DNA of 5,206 nt from the NCBI GenBank assembly GCA_947466005.1, contig CANIBV010000105.1, positions 1 to 5,206 on the forward strand. The letters run 5' to 3'. Below the pieces are notes generated by a model, which saw only the letters and a list, made by a program, of their open reading frames with translations, did not search any database and was not told where the DNA came from. Source of the stretch: Spartobacteria bacterium. Lineage in GTDB: Bacteria; Verrucomicrobiota; Verrucomicrobiia; Chthoniobacterales; UBA6821. The translations under genes were made by a program, and so were the position numbers. Below, piece by piece: positions 1 through 5,206 of the stretch (within the stretch, counting starts at the first letter, position 1; every line of letters begins with the position of its first letter).

Positions 1-195
1 AACTCAAAGTTTGAGGGATGTGGGTATTTGTGAAAATGCATAGTGAGTCTTACGGATCCGTTTCGATTTGCGGCCAGTTTATGATTGCTGGAGTCTTTTT
101 AGAATCTGACCGGCATTGAGCGTGGTCGCCTGGTACCGCAAAATCAATGATTCAGACTTAACGATTTTCATCTAAAGTTGTATAAAAACTCACTA
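1..195. other. AT-rich region with no recognisable gene
   Basis: I find no convincing coding sequence, RNA gene or repeat here. Stops are frequent on both strands and the base composition is more AT-rich than the genes further right. The region ends at a candidate IS left end near 196, so it is probably the chromosomal flank into which the insertion sequence landed. It could also hold a decayed gene that I do not recognise. Confidence 0.5.
158..186 (+). promoter_or_regulatory. candidate sigma70-type promoter reading toward the IS remnant
   Basis: A TTAACG hexamer (158-163, four of six bases of TTGACA) is separated by exactly 17 bases from TATAAA (181-186, five of six bases of TATAAT). It points toward the transposase fragment. 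It lies just outside the candidate IS end, so it would be a host promoter reading in. In AT-rich DNA such matches occur by chance, so this is weak. Confidence 0.28.
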
Positions 196-566
196 GTGTC
201 CGGTTGAGAGGGTGGTTGGTTTTTGTTGATACTTCAAGATGAGTGATTTGCGATTCAAAATGGATGCCACGCATTTGAACTTGGAGAGTCGTTTGGTGAC
301 GATCTGTGGCCATGAAGACTGGCCGCTACGTCCTTTCCCAAGTCCTCGAACTGGTGGATCGCAAGTCTCTTTTTCGGTTGGTCCAACGCTACGATGCGGA
401 GAGCAAGGGTCGGCATTTTGGGTGTCGACAGCAGTTGATCTACATGGCCTTTGCGCAACTGACCTGGAGGGAAGGACTGCGCGACATCGCTACCTGTCTC
501 AACGCCCGAAGCGAAGCTCTCCATCATCTCGGCTTTCGAGAGAGAGTTGCCAAGTCCACCTTGGCC
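196..566 (+). mobile_element. 5' remnant of an IS4-family insertion sequence (DUF4372 type)
   Basis: The element is identified by the transposase N-terminus it encodes. Its left boundary is placed at GTGTCCGGTT (196-205), which resembles the terminal inverted repeats I recall for this IS type and lies about 115 bases before the transposase start, a normal distance. CACTAGTG (191-198) straddles the proposed boundary. The right boundary is where transposase similarity stops and PIN-domain similarity begins. No matching right end (AACCGGACAC) occurs anywhere in the window, so the element has lost its 3' part and cannot move by itself. The transposase assignment is strong; the exact left end is inference. 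Confidence 0.6.
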
Positions 567-587
567 CCGCCCAAAAGCCGCCCTTGA
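312..587 (+). pseudogene. IS4-family transposase, N-terminal fragment (DUF4372)
   Basis: An intact transposase of this family is a DDE enzyme of roughly 350-400 residues that cuts and pastes its element. Only the N-terminal DUF4372 region remains. It is recognisable from the opening MKTGRYVLSQVLELV, the central MAFAQLTWREGLRDI and the HHLGFRERVAKSTLA segment, where normal family members continue with a DANE-like sequence. After the alanine codon at 564-566 the reading frame enters foreign DNA, adds six unrelated residues and stops at 585-587. The whole DDE catalytic domain is missing, so the product cannot be an active transposase. I prefer the ATG at 312; a GTG two codons upstream (306) is also open. 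The break is a clean junction with the PIN fragment, not gradual decay. Confidence 0.85.
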
Positions 588-888
588 GGATCCGCACAAA
601 GAGAGATTTCTGAGTCTCGCTTCCGTATGGGAGATTGTTCTGAAATACAACACGGGAAAATTGCCTCTGCCTCGGATCCCGGAAGTGTGGATTGAAGAAC
701 AGACCCGCATTCAGGACATCACGATTTTGAATTTGGAAAGGGGCGTCATCTACAGGTCGGGAAAACTTCCCCCCATCCATCGGGACCCCTTCGACAGAAT
801 GATTGCAGCCGATTCCCTCTTTCACAAAATGCCCATCCTGACTCCAGACGGACCATACCATGAGTATGGATGCCAAGTCATCTGGTGA
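574..888 (+). pseudogene. VapC-type PIN-domain toxin, C-terminal fragment
   Basis: VapC toxins are metal-dependent ribonucleases whose PIN fold uses three to four acidic residues. This fragment starts in the usual LEDP segment and continues with FLSLASVWEIVLKYNTGKL (second conserved acid, in WEI), LPPIHRDPFDRMIAADSL (third, in FDRMI), and ILTPDGPYHEYGCQVIW (fourth region and typical end of the family). The first strand with the DTH motif and first catalytic aspartate is absent. Its place is taken by the IS remnant. The open frame reaches back to a TTG at 547, but those first codons are transposase DNA read out of frame, so no native start exists. No antitoxin gene is visible upstream. It belongs to a different PIN clade from the intact toxin at 2113. 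Likely non-functional. Confidence 0.82.
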
Positions 889-963
889 GGGGTCGCGACA
901 TCCGGTCCCCAGATTTTTCAAGCGCTCCTTCTCCGCATCCTCAATATATTTACCGCATATTCT

Positions 964-990
964 GCGGCGAATACGCCACGTATTCTCCGC
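964..990. promoter_or_regulatory. interrupted palindrome upstream of the GbsR-like gene, operator candidate
   Basis: Arms GCGGCGAATACG (964-975) and CGTATTCTCCGC (979-990) are complementary at 11 of 12 positions around a CCA centre. Immediately to the left, CCGCA (953-957) pairs with TGCGG (963-967) and carries a related ATTCTGCGG word, so similar half-sites repeat about every 12-20 bases. Winged-helix dimers bind such sites, and the next gene encodes one, so an autoregulatory operator is the simplest reading. There is no T-tract, so it is not a standard intrinsic terminator for the fragment ending at 888. A second, weaker pair AATTCA (1025-1030) and TGAATT (1039-1044) lies closer to the gene. 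Confidence 0.5.
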
Positions 991-1077
991 AATCAGACGC
1001 CATCTCCCCTCCCTTGGGGTAATAAATTCATTTCATTTTGAATTGAAAAACATCCTGAGGCGGCTTACTTGTTCCCT

Positions 1078-1593
1078 ATGAGCAAGTTGGTCTTCGAGTC
1101 AACCATACGGGGAGGGGAGGATGTTTCCGTTCTGAAGATCCAGCGGGAGATGGCGGAGGTCTTTGCCGACCTAGCCGACCTCTTCGGGAACCCCGCCTCC
1201 CTCGGCTCCATCTACGGCCTCCTCTTTGCCTCACCCGAGCCCCTCTCCATGGAAGAGATCGTCGAGAGGCTCGACATCAGCACCGGCACCGCCAGCCAAG
1301 GGCTCCGGCGCTTGGTCGAGATGCAGGCCATCCTTCCACAAAAAGAGGATGGCGACCGCGTCACCCGTTACGGCGCCAAGCTCGAGCTCCGCCCCTTCGT
1401 CGCCATGTTCCTGAACCAGCAACTCCTGCCCCGCCTTGAGCACTCCTCAAGCCGCATCGCCGAGCTCCAGAGTCGGCTTGCCGACCTCACCCCCCCGACC
1501 CGCAGAGTCCTCGAGACCCGCCTCGAGCGCGCCTCCAAGTGGCACCATCGCGCCAAGACCTTCCTTCCCCTCATCCGCCGCTTCCTGGGTTAG
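1078..1593 (+). CDS. GbsR/MarR-type winged-helix transcriptional regulator
   Basis: This 171-residue cytoplasmic protein is probably a dimeric DNA-binding regulator. The opening helix (KIQREMAEVFADLADLFG) and the following segment NPASLGSIYGLLFASPEPLS are typical of the GbsR branch of the MarR superfamily. The HTH runs from about residue 55 to 80 (MEEIVERLDISTGTASQGLR), followed by a wing around QKEDGDRVTRYG. The C-terminal third is helical and rich in leucine and arginine, suiting dimerisation. GbsR itself controls glycine-betaine synthesis in Bacillus; homologues in other phyla often sit beside polysaccharide genes, which fits the glf context here. The ligand is unknown. Start choice is uncertain: ATG at 1078 is conventional, but a TTG at 1069 has GAGG (1057-1060) at an ideal 8-base spacing. 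Codons strongly favour C or G endings, like glf. It stands alone, with palindromes before and after. Confidence 0.8.
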   Translation: MSKLVFESTIRGGEDVSVLKIQREMAEVFADLADLFGNPASLGSIYGLLFASPEPLSMEEIVERLDISTGTASQGLRRLVEMQAILPQKEDGDRVTRYGAKLELRPFVAMFLNQQLLPRLEHSSSRIAELQSRLADLTPPTRRVLETRLERASKWHHRAKTFLPLIRRFLG

Positions 1594-1730
1594 GAGAGGA
1601 AAAACCGCTGCCTGAATGGCCGGCATCATAACAGTTCATATCAGCCAGATGACCTCGGAGAATCCGATCGGCCAAGGGCGGCAGCGTGGCGGCGACGGAG
1701 TCGCGAAATTTGAGACCTGCCGTAACGGAT

Positions 1731-1754
1731 GCGAAGCAACGGCCGTTGCTTCGC
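1731..1754. repeat. perfect 24-bp palindrome
   Basis: GCGAAGCAACGG (1731-1742) is followed with no spacer by its exact reverse complement (1743-1754). In RNA it would form a ten-pair stem with a GGCC loop. The bases after it (TTCCCAGCGG) are not a T-tract, so a classical intrinsic terminator is not supported. The right arm is the beginning of the 36-bp repeat, while the second copy of that repeat at 2665 lacks the left arm. The palindrome therefore seems to be an inverted head-to-head addition to one repeat copy. Confidence 0.85.
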
Positions 1755-1776
1755 TTCCCAGCGGCTTGGTTCATCA
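1741..1776 (+). repeat. 36-bp dispersed repeat, copy 1
   Basis: The segment from GGCCGTTGCTTCGCTT to GCGGCTTGGTTCATCA matches 2665-2700 at 34 of 36 positions. The two differences are at 1757 and 1759. Both copies are on the same strand, both are followed by pyrimidine-rich DNA, and each lies in the spacer before a toxin-antitoxin-type module. Read as protein both give VASLxSGLVHH, but the surrounding frames do not look like genes. Confidence 0.85.
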
Positions 1777-1801
1777 TTTTGCATTTCCCCGTCCTTCCCT
1801 C

Positions 1802-1830
1802 TTGACTCTCCTCAAATAAGTAGTACTTAT
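1802..1830 (+). promoter_or_regulatory. promoter/operator candidate for the phd/vapC-type operon
   Basis: A TTGACT hexamer (1802-1807) is a good -35 match. At about 17 bases spacing lies ACTTAT (1825-1830), a poor -10. Over this spacer sits a perfect inverted repeat, ATAAGTA (1816-1822), G, TACTTAT (1824-1830). A second small pair, GTAGT (1820-1824) and ACTAC (1832-1836), overlaps it. Phd/YefM antitoxins bind palindromes over their own promoters, so this is a natural autoregulatory site, 23 bases before the start codon. The palindrome is seen directly; the promoter is weaker. Confidence 0.5.
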
Positions 1831-1853
1831 CACTACCTAGGCAATTCTTCCCG

Positions 1854-2090
1854 ATGAAAACCATTAGCGCCGCAGAAGCAAACAGGCAGTTTTCTACCGT
1901 TTTGCGTGAAGTTGCCCAGGGGGAGGAATTCACTGTTCTTTCCAGAGGGCGCTCTGTTGCCGCCATCATCCCGATTGCCAAAGGGATCCATGATCGCGCG
2001 GGGGCGAAGCACACCCTGCTGAGCCGCCTCTGCAAGCAAAGGCCCATCGGCAGCAGAAGTTGGACCCGATCCGAACTATACGACGCATAG
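1854..2090 (+). CDS. Phd/YefM-family antitoxin (VapB-like)
   Basis: This 78-residue protein is the antitoxin of a type II module: it binds and neutralises the PIN toxin encoded next, and as a dimer it represses the operon. The N-terminal half shows the Phd/YefM signature: MKTISAAEANRQFSTVLREV, then GEEFTVLSRGRSVAAIIP, forming the DNA-binding dimer fold. The C-terminal tail around W70 (RSWTRSELYDA) matches the conserved toxin-binding end of this family. Length is normal. The gene ends 22 bases before the toxin start, so the two are probably co-transcribed. No Shine-Dalgarno site is visible; the leader just before ATG is TTCTTCCCG. The palindrome at 1816-1830 is a likely operator. The family call is firm; the partner is inferred from adjacency. 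Confidence 0.9.
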   Translation: MKTISAAEANRQFSTVLREVAQGEEFTVLSRGRSVAAIIPIAKGIHDRAGAKHTLLSRLCKQRPIGSRSWTRSELYDA

Positions 2091-2112
2091 CGGTGTTTCC
2101 ATTGCCCCGATC

Positions 2113-2562
2113 ATGCGCATAGCCCTCGATACCAATATCCTCGCCTACGCAGAGGGACTGGGAGATGACGAGCGCTGTGAGTCCGCCAGATCACTCATCG
2201 GGCGCCTTCCGGAGGGGAAGGCATGCCTGCCAGCACAAACCCTCGGAGAGTTGCACCGTATCCTCATCGCCAAGAACAGCAATACCCCCTCGGCTGCCCG
2301 CGAGGCCATCCTTGGATGGGCTGATGCCTTTGAGATCCTCGACTCCACATGGAGTGCCTTCCAGTCCGCCTTCGATCTTGTGGCCGATCATCAGCTGCAG
2401 ATCTGGGATGCCCTCATCCTGGCCGTTTCGGCGGAGCATCACTGCCGCCTCCTGCTCAGTGAAGACCTCCAGCACGGATTCACCTGGAGGGGAGTGACCA
2501 TCGTCAACCCCTTCTCACATCCCCAATATCCAATATTACAAACAATCTTGGGAAAGGTGTGA
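2113..2562 (+). CDS. PIN-domain toxin (VapC-type ribonuclease)
   Basis: This 149-residue protein is the probable toxin of the module, a Mg2+-dependent RNase inhibited by the preceding antitoxin. Expected PIN acids are all present: D6 in ALDTNILAYAE, E46 in TLGELHRIL, D99 in LQIWDALILAVS, and E117/D118 in LLSEDLQHG. The segment after that, TWRGVTIVNPF, is where relatives usually end. The last ~15 residues (SHPQYPILQTILGKV) come from intergenic-type repeat DNA (CAATATCCAATAT at 2524-2536 and a purine-rich tail), so the original stop seems to have been lost or displaced. The catalytic core looks intact, and activity is plausible. It is a different PIN clade from the fragment at 574-888. No Shine-Dalgarno site is visible. 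The tRNA or other RNA target cannot be read from sequence. Confidence 0.9.
   Translation: MRIALDTNILAYAEGLGDDERCESARSLIGRLPEGKACLPAQTLGELHRILIAKNSNTPSAAREAILGWADAFEILDSTWSAFQSAFDLVADHQLQIWDALILAVSAEHHCRLLLSEDLQHGFTWRGVTIVNPFSHPQYPILQTILGKV
2524..2536. repeat. 13-bp repeat CAATATCCAATAT, inverted relative to 3560-3572
   Basis: CAATATCCAATAT is the exact reverse complement of ATATTGGATATTG at 3560-3572. This copy is inside the C-terminal codons of the PIN toxin; the other is just after the HEPN gene. Together they bracket the spacer and the MNT/HEPN pair in inverted orientation. The word is built from a 7-bp unit (AATATCC). Confidence 0.7.
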
Positions 2563-2792
2563 AAGTGGGAAGGTCGCCTACGGCTAAGTTCCCATCTCCT
2601 ATCTTCCGCCCCCTCGGATTTCAGCCTTCAGCCTTCAAGTCTCAGGTTTCAGGTTGGCTTGCCCGGCCGTTGCTTCGCTTGCTAGCGGCTTGGTTCATCA
2701 CTTGACCTTGCTACATTTCACTTTCTTACCTTTAACTCAGTTCCCATCTCCTGCGCCCCCAGCGCATCCCCCCTCTCTTAATTCAACCAGCA
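2563..2792. other. spacer of degenerate short tandem words and pyrimidine-rich leader
   Basis: After the toxin stop comes a purine-rich block (GAAAGTGGGAAGG, 2561-2573), then pyrimidine-rich DNA with two and a half copies of TTCAGCC (2620-2633 onward), the 36-bp repeat (2665-2700), CTTGACCTT (2701-2709), and a leader ending at the MNT start. A 14-bp word, AGTTCCCATCTCCT, occurs twice (2587-2600 and 2739-2752). No coding frame is convincing. The last bases before ATG carry no Shine-Dalgarno site. Confidence 0.65.
2665..2700 (+). repeat. 36-bp dispersed repeat, copy 2
   Basis: This copy differs from 1741-1776 at two positions. Here the centre reads CTTGCTAGCGG. Upstream it is joined to TTGGCTTGCCC and has no palindromic left arm. 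Downstream it is joined to CTTGACCTT, a word that recurs at 3664-3672. Confidence 0.85.
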
Positions 2793-3155
2793 ATGAACCT
2801 AAAAGACATCAAGCTACCACCCAAGCCTGGTGCTGAAGCCGAACTGACGCGGTGCATCCGGGAGGTATCCCAAGATCCCGAGATTGCTGAAATTTGGCTT
2901 TATGGTTCCTGTGCCCGAGGCACGCCCACAGCGGAGTCCGATGTCGATTTACTAGTTGTGAAATCAGCAACTGCGGTTCCCAACAGACATATGGGCCTTG
3001 AAATGGCACGCAAGATTTCAAGGCTTAAGCTCAACCTACCGGTTGAGGCAGTTGTTGTGACCAAGGATCTGCTTCTTGAAAGATTGAAAAAGCCCTTTGG
3101 TATCTATTGGGATCTGGCCCGAAATGGCCGTAGAATTTATGCGAGGTCGACCTGA
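2793..3155 (+). CDS. MNT-type minimal nucleotidyltransferase
   Basis: This 120-residue protein belongs to the DNA polymerase beta-like minimal nucleotidyltransferases. The signature is clear: LYGSCARGTPTAESDVDLLV, with G38-S39 and the metal-binding pair D50 and D52. The position of the third carboxylate, in PVEAVVVT, holds E85 where many relatives have Asp. In characterised MntA-HepT pairs the MNT protein is an antitoxin that AMPylates the HEPN toxin; here the next gene is HEPN and overlaps by about 32 bases, so a coupled module is likely. Length is normal. The ATG has a pyrimidine-rich leader and no Shine-Dalgarno site. Codon use is less GC-biased than in glf, suggesting a separately acquired cassette. 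Function as antitoxin is inference from family and context. Confidence 0.88.
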   Translation: MNLKDIKLPPKPGAEAELTRCIREVSQDPEIAEIWLYGSCARGTPTAESDVDLLVVKSATAVPNRHMGLEMARKISRLKLNLPVEAVVVTKDLLLERLKKPFGIYWDLARNGRRIYARST

Positions 3156-3522
3156 TAACCCCGCTGATTGGTACGCCTTTGCAAGGCGTGATCTGGAGAA
3201 AGCCAAGAAGGACTTAGCCGCTGGAGAGTCACTCTATGCAGTTCTGCTTCTGCAACAGGCATCCGAGAAACTCTTGAAAGGAAAGTTGGTTGATTTGGGT
3301 GAAAACCCCGAGAAGACGCACAACCTTCCTTACCTGATTACTCGTATTGGCGTTCACGGCAATGATTTCGAGCGGTTTCGTAAAACGGCTGAATTTCTCA
3401 GCTATGAATATCTCGCGGAACGTTATCCAGGTGATTTTGATCCACCACCGACGGATGCCGAGGCTTCTGAAGCACTGGCTGATGTCATGAGACTCTTTGA
3501 TCTGATAGATCCTTTGAAGTAA
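3124..3522 (+). CDS. HEPN-domain protein, partner of the MNT nucleotidyltransferase
   Basis: This 132-residue all-helical protein has the HEPN pattern: WYAFARRDLEKAKKDLAAG, then YAVLLLQQASEKLLKGKLV, the KTHNLPYLI segment, and a late FLSYEYLAERYPGDF segment typical of the pfam05168 branch. HEPN partners of MNT proteins are often RNase toxins using an R-x4-6-H motif. I do not see that motif in the usual late position; the nearest histidines are in KTHNL and GVHGN. RNase activity is therefore doubtful, and a substrate-binding or regulatory role is possible. ATG at 3124 has GGGA (3109-3112) 11 bases upstream; ATG at 3139 gives a more family-like short N-terminus (MRGRPDNPADWY). Either start overlaps the MNT gene, implying translational coupling. 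Confidence 0.85.
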   Translation: MAVEFMRGRPDNPADWYAFARRDLEKAKKDLAAGESLYAVLLLQQASEKLLKGKLVDLGENPEKTHNLPYLITRIGVHGNDFERFRKTAEFLSYEYLAERYPGDFDPPPTDAEASEALADVMRLFDLIDPLK

Positions 3523-3705
3523 GTTCCTCTGGTATACCGAAGCCCCCCCACGGCTTAGGATATTGGATATTGAAGATTGAGGGAAAGGGTCGCATGCGGA
3601 TTGGTTCCTATCGTCCGTATCCCATCTTCTAACTGCCATCTTCCATCTTCTGCGCCCCAGACGCTTGACCTTCACACTTTTCCACTTTCCCACCTTTCAC
3701 AAAAA
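3523..3705. other. spacer with 7-bp and 8-bp tandem words before glf
   Basis: After the HEPN stop there is a weak stem AAGCC (3540-3544) and GGCTT (3552-3556) without a T-tract. Then purine-rich heptamers follow: GGATATT twice (3558-3571), then GAAGATT and GAGGGAA. The second half is pyrimidine-rich: CCATCTT twice (3636-3649), CTGCGCCCCAG (3650-3660), CTTGACCTT (3664-3672), and three octamers, CACTTTTC, CACTTTCC, CACCTTTC (3675-3698), ending at the glf start with a short A run. No gene or Shine-Dalgarno site is visible. Confidence 0.65.
3560..3572. repeat. 13-bp repeat ATATTGGATATTG, inverted relative to 2524-2536
   Basis: This is the exact reverse complement of the 13-mer in the 3' end of the PIN toxin gene. 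It is part of a tandem of GGATATT units. Together with the other copy it encloses the MNT/HEPN gene pair. Confidence 0.7.
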
Positions 3706-4867
<1,162 letters not shown>

Positions 4868-4978
4868 TGTACGAAAGTTATTTCCGAGGTTTCCTTATTC
4901 CTGTTCCCCACCTTTCCACCTTTAACCTTCCCACTTTTTACTTCCCCCTTCATCATTCATCATTCATCTCCCCCTCCC
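4868..4978 (+). other. pyrimidine-rich leader with octamer and heptamer tandem repeats
   Basis: The glf stop is followed by ATGTACGAAAGTTATTTCCG, then an almost pure C/T tract. It holds CCACCTTT twice (4908-4923), CCTTCCCACTTT (4926-4937), which is the reverse complement of the purine block at 2562-2573, and nearly three copies of TTCATCA (4949-4968). The last bases before ATG are CCCCCTCCC, which resembles an anti-Shine-Dalgarno sequence and cannot serve as a normal ribosome binding site. No terminator is seen. Confidence 0.6.
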
Positions 4979-5206
4979 ATGAATCCCCCCTGTCTCTCCG
5001 TCATCATGCCGGTCTACAATGAGGCCAAGACCGTCGAAGCTGTGATCCGCCGCGTACTCGATCAGCCCGATGTCGCGGAACTCATCACGGTCAACGATGC
5101 CTCCTCCGACGGAACGGGCGAGGTGCTACGGAATCTGGCCCAGGAACTGCCTAAGATGAGGGTCTTCGAGCACGAGGTGAACCAGGGGAAGGGTGCCGCA
5201 CTCAGG
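4979..5206 (+). CDS. family 2 glycosyltransferase, 5' part (runs off the window)
   Basis: The first 76 codons are present. The protein opens with LSVIMPVYNEAKTVEAVIRR, the nucleotide-sugar-binding start of GT-A family 2 enzymes, followed by VNDASSDGT (D40 and D44 in the diphosphate/metal-binding region; N39 stands where many relatives have Asp) and NQGKGAAL, as in dolichol-phosphate-mannose-synthase-like members. Such enzymes transfer a sugar from a nucleotide donor to a lipid or glycan acceptor at the cytoplasmic membrane face. The acceptor and donor cannot be told from this part, and whether C-terminal membrane helices follow is unknown. It lies 111 bases after glf on the same strand, fitting a polysaccharide cluster. 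ATG at 4979 gives a normal N-terminus; an internal ATG at codon 10 is too late. Confidence 0.88.
   Translation, partial: MNPPCLSVIMPVYNEAKTVEAVIRRVLDQPDVAELITVNDASSDGTGEVLRNLAQELPKMRVFEHEVNQGKGAALR

Larger units (their letters stand above)
1594..1853. other. repeat-rich spacer between regulator and antitoxin genes
   Basis: No credible gene lies here. A short + strand frame (1616-1819) is open, but its sequence consists of the repeat elements listed separately. The left part is GC-rich with a GGCGGCAGCGTGGCGGCG-like stretch around 1675-1696; the centre holds a perfect palindrome and a 36-bp dispersed repeat; the right part (about 1780-1815) is pyrimidine-rich and leads to the antitoxin promoter region. 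The stop codon of the regulator is followed by a purine-rich run GGAGAGGAAAAA. Confidence 0.6.

Noticed and set aside
255..921. Long - strand frames and a + strand frame from 239 overlapping the transposase and PIN fragments
   Set aside because: They show no family features, while the overlapping + strand frames encode clear transposase and PIN segments.
1616..1819. 67-codon + strand open frame in the spacer after the regulator
   Set aside because: It is made of the palindrome and the 36-bp repeat, resembles no family I know, and its only similarity in the window is to the other repeat copy.
3540..3556. Intrinsic terminator after the HEPN gene (AAGCC/GGCTT stem)
   Set aside because: The stem is only five pairs with a C-rich loop and no T-tract follows.
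3229..3693. 154-codon open frame on the - strand
   Set aside because: It lies antisense to the HEPN gene, whose protein is clearly conserved, and extends into repeat spacer DNA.

Overview
The window looks like an accessory stretch of a moderately GC-rich Gram-negative-type chromosome. The best guess at phylum is Verrucomicrobiota or another PVC-type lineage. This is inferred from the GbsR/MarR-like regulator next to polysaccharide genes, the near absence of Shine-Dalgarno sites and the pyrimidine-rich spacers; no marker gene proves it. All recognisable genes are on the + strand.

Layout. 1-195: AT-rich DNA with no recognisable gene. 196-566: the left end of an IS4-family insertion sequence, with the first ~85 codons of its transposase (DUF4372 domain), cut off abruptly. 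574-888: the C-terminal part of a PIN-domain (VapC-type) toxin, joined directly to the cut transposase; both are remnants. 889-1077: spacer with a strong interrupted palindrome. 1078-1593: GbsR/MarR-type winged-helix regulator. 1594-1853: spacer with a perfect 24-bp palindrome, a 36-bp dispersed repeat and a palindromic operator candidate. 1854-2562: intact type II toxin-antitoxin pair (Phd/YefM antitoxin, PIN toxin). 2563-2792: spacer with the second copy of the 36-bp repeat. 2793-3522: overlapping MNT nucleotidyltransferase and HEPN protein genes, a second toxin-antitoxin-like pair. 3706-4867: UDP-galactopyranose mutase (glf) interrupted by two single-base frameshifts, both consistent with a shortened homopolymer. 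4979-5206: start of a family 2 glycosyltransferase that runs off the window.

How it fits together. UDP-galactopyranose mutase and the glycosyltransferase suggest the edge of a surface-polysaccharide cluster that makes a galactofuranose-containing glycan. The regulator at 1078 may belong to the same cluster, now separated from it by two toxin-antitoxin-type modules. The IS remnant and the truncated PIN gene show that insertion and deletion have occurred here. The cassettes differ in base composition: the regulator, glf and the glycosyltransferase favour codons ending in C or G, while the MNT/HEPN pair is visibly less GC-rich.

The least expected signal is in the spacers. From about 2520 on, each spacer carries degenerate 7- and 8-bp tandem words, purine-rich just after a stop codon and pyrimidine-rich just before the next start. 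The same words recur in different order in different spacers, and the purine-rich blocks extend into the 3' ends of vapC and glf.
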